37,541 nucleotides of DNA from JANLSE01 sp038214135 (GTDB taxonomy: Bacteria; Chloroflexota; Chloroflexia; Chloroflexales; Roseiflexaceae): assembly GCA_038214135.1 (NCBI GenBank), contig JBBQSD010000054.1, positions 1 to 37,541 on the forward strand. Direction: 5' to 3'. Made by a program: the position numbers and the translations under genes. The notes under the pieces were generated by a model. That model searched no databases, was not told the origin of the DNA, and saw only the letters and a list, made by a program, of their open reading frames with translations. This document shows positions 31,444 through 37,541 of this stretch, one piece after another. How positions within the stretch are numbered: position 1 is the stretch's first letter; the number at the start of each line of letters is the position of its first letter.

Positions 31444-32271
31444 TCAGGGAGTTGGTGGCTGTGCTGGTGAGCGAACGACCGAATCGAGCAACAGCGCATT
31501 TGGCACGACCACATCACCATCTGGTGTCGTCACCAGGGTATTGACGCCTCCAACCGAACTGACCTTCCCGCTCACAACACCCATCTCAATCGCCTGGCCA
31601 GCCGGGAGGCGCTGGCGCATGTAGAATCCGGCCAAAATATGGGTAACAATCCCACGAGCGCCCAGACCAAAGGCCAAACTTAATGCCAGACCAAAAGCAG
31701 CAATCAGAATTGTCAGGGCAGTAACCAGAATGGCAGTATCGATTCCAAGCTGGCCAAGCGCAAGAATGACAACAAAGATACTGAGTAGATGCTGGACAAA
31801 TCGGCCAGCCCGTGTCGCATAGCTGAGCCCACTCGCCGCCGCTGCTGTCGTCACAATACCACCAATGAATTGCGCGACCACACCACCAAGCAGAAACAGA
31901 ATAACTGCCGCAATGATATTGGGTAAAAAATCCAGCAGATGCTGGAGCAAGCGTGAGACGGCACCCAAACCCATGAGATCAGTTGAGGTTATCAGGAACG
32001 AAAGCAGCAGGAAGGCGAAGATTGTTTGGGCAAAGATCTGGGAAGGGGCCGCTTGGACACCAAGCCCGCGCAGAGTTCCCGTGATACCAGATCGCTCCAC
32101 AAGCGGATCGAACTTCAGGCGCTTCAGCACCACAGATAGAACCCAGCGAATCACACGCGCCAGCAAAAACCCAACGATCAGAATAATAAGACCATTGACC
32201 AGATTTGGAATGAAGTTGAGGATGTCCCGAAAAATCTTCGTCAATGAATCGATGACAATCTGAATATCCAT
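31444..32271 (-). CDS. small MscS-type mechanosensitive channel
   Basis: A 275-residue membrane protein with five hydrophobic segments. Two conserved TM-helix units are visible (FIPNLVNGLIILIVGFLLAR at 19-38; LLDFLPNIIAAVILFLLGGVV near 112-132). The pore-like stretch is Gly/Ala-rich (LILAAFGLALSLAFGLGARG region), and a short beta domain follows (GQAIEMGVVSGKVSSVGGVN). It lacks the large C-terminal cage of E. coli MscS. GGGAG precedes the ATG, 12 bases after the putative anti-sigma gene, so turgor or envelope stress may be linked with that sigma factor. Confidence 0.8.
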   Translation of the reverse strand: MDIQIVIDSLTKIFRDILNFIPNLVNGLIILIVGFLLARVIRWVLSVVLKRLKFDPLVERSGITGTLRGLGVQAAPSQIFAQTIFAFLLLSFLITSTDLMGLGAVSRLLQHLLDFLPNIIAAVILFLLGGVVAQFIGGIVTTAAAASGLSYATRAGRFVQHLLSIFVVILALGQLGIDTAILVTALTILIAAFGLALSLAFGLGARGIVTHILAGFYMRQRLPAGQAIEMGVVSGKVSSVGGVNTLVTTPDGDVVVPNALLLDSVVRSPAQPPTP

Positions 32272-32283
32272 GATGTGCTCCCA

Positions 32284-32616
32284 TTAGACCGGCGTTGGTT
32301 GTGCTGGTGATGGCAGGAAGCTAAAGATTGCGGTGATCAGCTCAAGCACGGCACGAGCAATACCACTGACTCCAAAATCAATCAGATCGAGTAGGGTTTT
32401 ATCCTCGCGCAGCCGCACCATCAAGCGCGCCTCAAAGCCTTCTGGCATCTGTATCTCAGCTTCACGCATGGCCCCCAACAGAAGCCGCACTCTGCGCGAA
32501 AGTTCAATTTCAGCAGCTGCATCAGGGTTCTGCGCCAGCCACACATCCCACTCAGGCCCGCCAACCAGCCCATCAGCAAGATCGGCCAGGCTCCCATTAC
32601 GTTCAGCTTGTTGCAT
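32284..32616 (-). CDS. putative anti-sigma factor, no zinc motif
   Basis: A 110-residue protein. Residues 1-75 are helical and acidic (LADLADGLVGGPEWDVWLAQ, then EIELSRRVRLLLGAMREAE), and FEARLMVRLREDKTLLDLI resembles the linker of anti-sigma factors. The end (GIARAVLELITAIFSFLPS) is amphipathic or weakly membrane-binding. There is no HxxxCxxC zinc motif. The call rests on its position 18 bases after an ECF sigma gene and the size; sequence alone does not prove it. AGAGGG is six bases before the ATG. Confidence 0.55.
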   Translation of the reverse strand: MQQAERNGSLADLADGLVGGPEWDVWLAQNPDAAAEIELSRRVRLLLGAMREAEIQMPEGFEARLMVRLREDKTLLDLIDFGVSGIARAVLELITAIFSFLPSPAQPTPV

Positions 32617-32634
32617 ATGAATAACCCTCTTTTA

Positions 32635-33270
32635 TCACGATTGAACCGGCTGTTCGGTTCGTTTAAATGATTTACCCACATCTGGGCAAATATGTTCGAG
32701 TGCCTGTTGAAACGCAAGCCGCGCTCGATGAATACGCATTTTGACGGCACTTAAACCAATCGCAAGCGTCTCGGCGATTTCCTGATAGGAATGATCATCA
32801 ATATCCCGCAGAACCAACGCAACCCGCGCTGTTTGGTCGAGCTTCCCCAATGCCTTTTGCAGGCAATGGCGCAATTCCGAACGAAGAGCGGCTTCTTCGG
32901 GCGTCAGGATTCTGGTATCAATATAGCGCGGCTCCTCCTCGGATTCACCATCCGGGCCGATTGGTATCAATGGCGTCGTCTGTGGGCGGCGCTGCTGGCG
33001 CGACAGCGCATCCATACATGTATTGATTGCAATCCGCGTGATCCAAGCTGGCAGCGTGGCTGGTTCTTGCAGATTGCGAATGTTGCGATACACCTTCAGA
33101 AACACTTCCTGCGCCTGATCTTCAGCTTCCTGTTGATTGCCCATCAGGCGATAGGTGGTCGCGTATATCCGCGATTTATACTGTGCTACCAAATGCTCGA
33201 ATGCACGGGTATCCTCGGGTAGTGTGCGCTGACACCAACCAACCAACTCCTCTGACGTGAGCTTCTCCAC
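32635..33270 (-). CDS. ECF-type RNA polymerase sigma factor
   Basis: A 211-residue protein. Region 2 covers about 25-95 (VAQYKSRIYATTYRLMGNQQ, EAEDQAQEVFLKVYRNI, PAWITRIAINTCMDALSR). Region 4 covers about 145-200 (LGKLDQTARVALVLRDIDDH, SYQEIAETLAIGLSAVKMRI). There is no region 1 or 3. The GTG at 33270, six bases after AAGGAG, is preferred to the TTG at 33297. It heads a three-gene set with the putative anti-sigma factor and the MscS-type channel. Confidence 0.9.
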   Translation of the reverse strand: MEKLTSEELVGWCQRTLPEDTRAFEHLVAQYKSRIYATTYRLMGNQQEAEDQAQEVFLKVYRNIRNLQEPATLPAWITRIAINTCMDALSRQQRRPQTTPLIPIGPDGESEEEPRYIDTRILTPEEAALRSELRHCLQKALGKLDQTARVALVLRDIDDHSYQEIAETLAIGLSAVKMRIHRARLAFQQALEHICPDVGKSFKRTEQPVQS

Positions 33271-33311
33271 ATGGAGCTCCTTATGCACCTCCAGCAACTA
33301 TTGCGGTCTCT

Positions 33312-33340
33312 AAGCTACCAAATCTCGAAGCAACTGTCAA
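33312..33340 (-). promoter_or_regulatory. possible promoter of the ECF sigma operon
   Basis: On the minus strand TTGACA (33340-33335), 17 bases, then TAGCTT (33317-33312). The -35 box is perfect and the -10 weak. Confidence 0.35.
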
Positions 33341-33353
33341 TTATTTTTATATT

Positions 33354-33540
33354 TCGTAGGTTAGCGGCGGCATAGCCATCGCTAACCTACGAAAAGGAAT
33401 TTCCTGGGGAGGCGAGCCTCCCCAAGCCCCACTAATCTACCGCGTGTCAAGGAATTTCCTGGGGAGGCAAGCCTCCCCAAACCCCGCCAACCCCGTCAGG
33501 ACTATGGCTCCTGGCGAGGCAGGCCTGCCCAAACCGGCGA
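33354..33540. repeat. palindrome and duplicated GC-rich unit R7
   Basis: A 13-bp stem hairpin TCGTAGGTTAGCG / CGCTAACCTACGA (33354-33392) is followed by two copies of a 37-base unit starting AAGGAATTTCCTGGGGAGGC (33394-33430 and 33449-33485) that itself contains the palindrome GGGGAGGCnAGCCTCCCC, and by a diverged relative (33508-33532, CTGGCGAGGCAGGCCTGCCC). No gene is present in this gap. Confidence 0.75.
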
Positions 33541-33544
33541 AGCT

Positions 33545-36304
33545 TTACCGTGTAATAAGCGGTAGGAAGCTGTGCTGTGCTGGAATAACCCGCACACCGG
33601 TTAATGGATCGCCAAGCACCGTATATGTCCAGATTGCATCCTGACAGCAGTTGCCTTTGGTGTATAATTCAACATACCCAGCCAATGCAAGCAGGCCAAT
33701 CTTTGATTGTGGGGTATTCGCCTGCCACAGTGCTTGGTCAAACCCCTGAGCAAGCAAATCGTGTCCATGCAGCACGCCAAGGCCCGTCGATCCCCAGATG
33801 GCCACAGCCCCACCGGGGGCCAATAGCAGCCGTTCATCAATTGTTGTACCACTGAATGCTGGCGTCTGAAATGCAGCCGTCAGGCATGTGAGTTCACGAA
33901 CGATTGCTGGCCGCCCAAGATTGGCAAGTGCATCGCCATCATAGAGGCCTAATAGAGATGACGGCTGTGCGCTTGGATCAGTCACAGCCCACTGAAACTG
34001 GCTACTATGGCCAATATAGGTTACGAGTGCCGCACCTGCACCAAACAGTTGGAGCGTCCGGTTGTGGGCACGCACAGCATCTGGCTCGTGCGAGGGGTCG
34101 TTCGGACGATTTGGTGATGGATCATAATAGAGCTTCCGTGATTCAATCCCTGGTGGTAGATTAGCGGCTAATTTGTCGGATTGAAGGGCAAAATCACCAG
34201 CGAAGTCTGCGTGCCCATCCGCCTCACGATAGTTATCGGCGACAAACAACACCCGACTCTGCCAATCCGGCGCAACTGGCCCGGTCTCATAGGCGACAAT
34301 CTTTGTTACCAATGATTGCAGCTCACTGACACTCTTCACAGTCAAGCGGCCAAGTGGAACATCCGGCAGTGGGTCACTCAGCGGCTCATCACCATCGAGT
34401 TGGGCATAACAGCTTTCACAGGCCGTCTCGCCAATATATGGATCGACATGCGCCAGATATGGGGGCACAAAATTTGTATTATCGCGTCGGCCATAATTGA
34501 GCGGATCGGCAGTGCCATCGCCAACAAGAGTGACGGCCACTGGCCTAGATGCCCATGTATTGCGGGCATAGCGCAGGAAATTCCGAATAGCACGCGGATC
34601 GACCTGGCCATCGCTCCAGGCATCATAGATCGATTGGACATCAACAACATTGGCACTATAGCCCTGCGTACGGCGGCGCTCCAACAATGGTGCCAGGGCC
34701 GCCTGAAACAGCTGTGGTGCAATATACAGCGCCTGTATATTCAGCGGAGAAGCCAGATCAACCAGTGTTGCTTTCGCCAATGTTGGCTCAAATTCTATGC
34801 CTGGGCCACTGACGAGGTAGCGCCGATTGACTCCATCCTCAAACGAAAAATCAGTGCCACCTAGGATGGTCAATTGCATAGGTATACGTGGGTCGGTCAC
34901 ATCATAGAGCGAACGACCAGCGGCACTATTTCGAACCTGATAACCTGCCTGTGTCGGCAGTGCCGTAAACAGCGCACCACGGCCAGCGAGATCCAGTTGA
35001 ACCATCCGTGAATATCGAATGCTCTGGATCTCGATACCAGCCGGGGTTGTGCCACGCTGGAGTGCCAACTGAATGGTTGCTGGATTTGCATTCAGGGTAA
35101 ATGATTGTGTCCAACTGCCGGTGCCACTCCACGTCTTGGATTGTGATGCGCCATTCCCGCGCACAACCAGCGTTCGTGCTGCCGTTGTATATGCAGCTCC
35201 ATCGATCGTCAGGGTCAGTTGGCCTGGGCCGAGTGCAGATCCTAGTGCCAGCGTCGGTGTGAGTATCGCCGTCATTACGGCCTCAGTGGAACCACTTGGG
35301 TCGGTTTTGAGATCGGCGGCATACCAATAATCGCCAAGTGGCCCTGGAATGGTTGTATCATAGACACGCGCTTCACGCCATATACCCTGGTCGATTGCTG
35401 TCGGGCTCACTGGCGATGCTCCAGGCAGGGCCGAACGTGAATCAATGCGTAATCCAGGGATTGTTCCAGACGCCAACCAGTAGGTATCACTGGCATTCCA
35501 GCGGTCGCCGGGGGTTGCTGCGAAGAAGCGCAGTTGATCGCCTGGATCGATGCGACCATCGTTGGTGCCAACCAATTCGATGGCAACCTCTTGATTATGC
35601 TGGAACAAACGTATACCTGATGGTACCAGCGCCGATAGATCGATCCCAGCGGCGGCGAGCGCTGCACCTGTTATGCGCTGCAACCCCTCGTGGTCGACAC
35701 GAATACGTACGAGTGGCACACCAACAACCGGGCTTAGTGGCGGCGATATCGTTTCACCAGGAACGGCAGCCGGTTGCGCGAACACATCCGCTGCTTGCCC
35801 ATCAAAACGGGTTGCCCCCGGAAGATCAGCGACAAGGGATTTGAGCGCCTGTGGCCCATTGCCTGCATCATAGTATGGTGCAATCGCCAGAACGACCAAG
35901 CGTGTACCATTGGCCAATCCATCGCGCAGAATACGCAATGGGGCATTCGGCAGGATTGGCGGAGAAACGCTGGCCAGTTCAGGGCGCGGCTGGCCATCCA
36001 ACGTTTGCGGGCTGATTGGCATCGCCTGGGTTAGGCTGCCACTCCATGGGATACTCTCCAGTTGTGTAATAGTTGGAACCAGCGCCGCCCGATGATCAAT
36101 TCGCACTGCCACAAGCTGCTCGGGAATCGTAGTATCTGCCGATTGGCCTGCTGCATTGCGAGCAGATGTTGGTTGGAACCAAACAATCCGAACACCCACA
36201 CTATTTGGCTCAACGCGGAATAGTTCAGCAGAGCGCTGCGCCTGTGCTGGCATAATCACATACAACGAACAGATTATTAGCGCAGCAATGATTTTTGGTG
36301 GCAT
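33545..36304 (-). CDS. secreted C25-family (gingipain-like) cysteine peptidase
   Basis: A 919-residue exported protein. The signal peptide ends near VIMPAQAQ. A long beta-rich N-terminal half (about 30-500) has GVPLVRIRVDHEGLQRITGA. The C25 domain (about 510-910) includes TQGYSANVVDVQSIYDAWSD, AVTLVGDGTADPLNYG, the catalytic His in TYIGHSSQFQWA (about 764) and catalytic Cys in RELTCLTAAFQTPAF (about 806). No C-terminal Por sorting domain is seen, so export is probably by Sec. It would cut external proteins. AGAGG precedes the ATG. Confidence 0.85.
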   Translation of the reverse strand: MPPKIIAALIICSLYVIMPAQAQRSAELFRVEPNSVGVRIVWFQPTSARNAAGQSADTTIPEQLVAVRIDHRAALVPTITQLESIPWSGSLTQAMPISPQTLDGQPRPELASVSPPILPNAPLRILRDGLANGTRLVVLAIAPYYDAGNGPQALKSLVADLPGATRFDGQAADVFAQPAAVPGETISPPLSPVVGVPLVRIRVDHEGLQRITGAALAAAGIDLSALVPSGIRLFQHNQEVAIELVGTNDGRIDPGDQLRFFAATPGDRWNASDTYWLASGTIPGLRIDSRSALPGASPVSPTAIDQGIWREARVYDTTIPGPLGDYWYAADLKTDPSGSTEAVMTAILTPTLALGSALGPGQLTLTIDGAAYTTAARTLVVRGNGASQSKTWSGTGSWTQSFTLNANPATIQLALQRGTTPAGIEIQSIRYSRMVQLDLAGRGALFTALPTQAGYQVRNSAAGRSLYDVTDPRIPMQLTILGGTDFSFEDGVNRRYLVSGPGIEFEPTLAKATLVDLASPLNIQALYIAPQLFQAALAPLLERRRTQGYSANVVDVQSIYDAWSDGQVDPRAIRNFLRYARNTWASRPVAVTLVGDGTADPLNYGRRDNTNFVPPYLAHVDPYIGETACESCYAQLDGDEPLSDPLPDVPLGRLTVKSVSELQSLVTKIVAYETGPVAPDWQSRVLFVADNYREADGHADFAGDFALQSDKLAANLPPGIESRKLYYDPSPNRPNDPSHEPDAVRAHNRTLQLFGAGAALVTYIGHSSQFQWAVTDPSAQPSSLLGLYDGDALANLGRPAIVRELTCLTAAFQTPAFSGTTIDERLLLAPGGAVAIWGSTGLGVLHGHDLLAQGFDQALWQANTPQSKIGLLALAGYVELYTKGNCCQDAIWTYTVLGDPLTGVRVIPAQHSFLPLITR

Positions 36305-36381
36305 GACCTCTACCTTCTAGAAAACAAGACTAAACTTAGATGAAATTTCCATGGTTCTTCTCGCCACACCTGACTATGTAC

Positions 36382-36402
36382 GGACGCGATATATCGCGTT
36401 CC
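36382..36402. repeat. palindrome R5, copy 2
   Basis: GGACGCGATATATCGCG followed by TTCC, one inserted T compared with the perfect copy at 6307-6326. The gap 36305-36549 holds this, a terminator-like hairpin and no gene. Confidence 0.7.
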
Positions 36403-36488
36403 TGCGTGTATCATTGTGCCATGAGTGTAGGAGCAACCAAGCCGCGATTGTCATTAGTTGCAGCAATGCATTCTATGATACGCGAAAC

Positions 36489-36513
36489 GCACGCCCTCTG
36501 AAAGAGGACGTGC
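36489..36513 (-). terminator. terminator-like hairpin after livF
   Basis: On the minus strand an 11-bp stem GCACGTCCTCT / AGAGGGCGTGC with a TTC loop and one G-U pair is followed by GTTTCG. The T-run is short, so its strength is uncertain. Confidence 0.55.
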
Positions 36514-36549
36514 GCAACTGTTTAGAAGCGATAAGGCATCAGCGCGGTG

Positions 36550-37269
36550 CTACTCAATGCCCAGATAGGCCTTCTGAACCATCTCATTTTCGCTGAGCGC
36601 ATGGGCATTATCGGAAAGGACGATCTGCCCAGTTTGAAGAACATAGCCGCGATCAGCAACTTGAAGCGCCATCAGCGCATTTTGTTCAACCAGCAATATT
36701 GTTGTACCCTGCTGATTGATACTCTTGATAATCTCAAAAATCTGCTCGACAAGCACTGGTGCAAGGCCCATAGATGGTTCATCGAGCAATAGAACCCTTG
36801 GGCGGCCCATCAGCGCACGGCCAATCGCCAGCATCTGCTGTTCGCCACCGGAGAGGGTGCCACCCTTTTGCGAAACCCGCTCCTTGAGGCGCGGGAATAG
36901 GCCAAAGACACGCTCCATGTCCGCATCAATTTCTGGCCGATCGCTGCGCGTGAACGCACCCATTTCCAGGTTATCGCGGACTGTCAGACGCGGGAAGATT
37001 CGCCGCCCTTCCGGCGACTGAAGCACACCCTGTTCGACCAATTTGTGTGGTGGTACATGATCGATGCGCTTGCCTTCGAGCAGAACCTCGCCCTCACGCG
37101 GTTGGATGATGCCCGAGATCGTTCGCAGGGTGGTACTCTTGCCAGCACCATTGGAGCCGATCAGCGTCACAACCTCACCTTTATCGACAGTCAGCGAGAT
37201 CCCTTTCAGGGCGTGAATATTTCCATAGTAGGAATGGACATTTTTGAGTTCAAGCAGAGGAGTTGTCAT
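36550..37269 (-). CDS. livF: branched-chain amino acid ABC transporter ATPase LivF
   Basis: A 239-residue ABC ATPase of normal LivF length. Walker A GSNGAGKST (about 38-46), the LivF-type GVLQSPEGRRIFPRLTVRDN, signature LSGGEQQML, Walker B VLLLDEPSMGLAP and H-loop region ILLVEQN are all intact. It powers uptake of Leu/Ile/Val or other amides together with LivG/H/M/K, which would lie beyond the window edge upstream. The R1 repeat and degraded sequence follow upstream. Confidence 0.93.
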   Translation of the reverse strand: MTTPLLELKNVHSYYGNIHALKGISLTVDKGEVVTLIGSNGAGKSTTLRTISGIIQPREGEVLLEGKRIDHVPPHKLVEQGVLQSPEGRRIFPRLTVRDNLEMGAFTRSDRPEIDADMERVFGLFPRLKERVSQKGGTLSGGEQQMLAIGRALMGRPRVLLLDEPSMGLAPVLVEQIFEIIKSINQQGTTILLVEQNALMALQVADRGYVLQTGQIVLSDNAHALSENEMVQKAYLGIE

Positions 37270-37389
37270 TCGTTACTCGCCATTCTTTGTTCACGTCCGA
37301 ACAAACGGAAATATGCAGGATCGGCAGCAAACATAATCCTGGGTGTCACGTATGTTTCGGCCTGACACATTCCACGACCGAACATGACC

Positions 37390-37413
37390 GTAGGGGCGGT
37401 TCGCGAACGGCCC
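37390..37413. repeat. palindromic repeat R1 near the window end
   Basis: GTAGGGGCGGTTCGCGAACG followed by GCCC, a variant of the family, followed by two ~50-base partial repeats (GCGGCAATGATCTGCC and GCGGCGATGATCTGCC). Confidence 0.75.
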
Positions 37414-37489
37414 ATCACGGCGGCAATGATCTGCCTGCCTAGTCGGGGGTTCGGGGACCCCCCAACCCGGCGGCGATGATCTGCCGAAC

Positions 37490-37541
37490 GTGTCGGGGGG
37501 GGGGGGGGCCCGCCCCCGCCCGGCCCGGAAACACCAGCACA
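37490..37541. other. probably low-quality contig end
   Basis: Runs of G and C (over ten G) and interrupted repeats do not match the clean repeats elsewhere, so this is probably a sequencing or assembly artefact. The region 37270-37541 holds no gene. Confidence 0.6.

Noticed and set aside
37414..37541. GC-rich biological element at the window end
   Set aside because: Homopolymer runs and broken repeat copies fit poor sequence quality better.

Overview
The window looks like chromosomal DNA of a filamentous or gliding member of the Chloroflexota (class Chloroflexia), judged by eye rather than by any search. The reasons are medium GC content, bactofilin-like, UbiA/DPPR-synthase-like and gingipain-like (C25) proteins, and many short palindromic repeats of the GGGGCGGTTCGCGAACCGCCCC kind. 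The last ~50 bases degrade into homopolymer G/C runs, which suggests a contig end with poor base quality. No tRNA, rRNA, CRISPR array, transposase or phage structural gene was seen.

Layout. 35-5371 (+): a promoter drives a four-gene chaperone cluster (TPR protein, J-domain protein with HPP in place of HPD, GrpE, DnaK-like Hsp70); dnaK is flanked by inverted copies of a double-hairpin repeat. 10307-5481 (-): a small accessory module of the extracellular contractile injection system (eCIS) type, in the order Pvc15-like AAA+ ATPase, putative effector resembling a catalytically dead M91 (NleD-like) peptidase, DUF4157/HELTH protein with 19-residue tandem repeats, and DUF4255 (Pvc16-like) protein with an added C-terminal beta domain. 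No sheath, tube or baseplate genes are present. 14164-10629 (-): a membrane-anchored MA-type metallopeptidase coupled to a lipoprotein oligopeptide-binding protein with an extra N-terminal domain. 15426-14392 (-): a SIS-domain sugar isomerase/deaminase-like protein. 17054-15579 (-): a PAS-STAS (RsbR-like) sensor. 20305-17305 (-): a class II aldolase-SDR fusion overlapping mtnA, a likely methylthioribose/deoxyribose salvage pair.

20599-25553 (+): a gene remnant cut by a repeat, then a flippase-like membrane protein, a GT2 glycosyltransferase and a PMT-family glycosyltransferase carrying two repeat-derived peptides. 26056-25589 (-): peroxiredoxin bcp. 26171-27964 (+): trmD, a bactofilin-like protein with a possible second start, and an FtsB/DivIC-like protein. 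30142-28083 (-): a UbiA prenyltransferase and an SPFH-domain protein. 30343-31349 (+): a stand-alone receiver protein and rdgB. 33270-31444 (-): ECF sigma factor, putative anti-sigma factor and MscS-type channel. 36304-33545 (-): a C25 peptidase. 37269-36550 (-): livF.

The most interesting parts are the eCIS-like module with its apparently dead M91-like protein, the mtnA/aldolase-SDR pair, and the dense repeat families, which sit right at stop codons, flank dnaK, truncate one gene and have been absorbed in frame by another.
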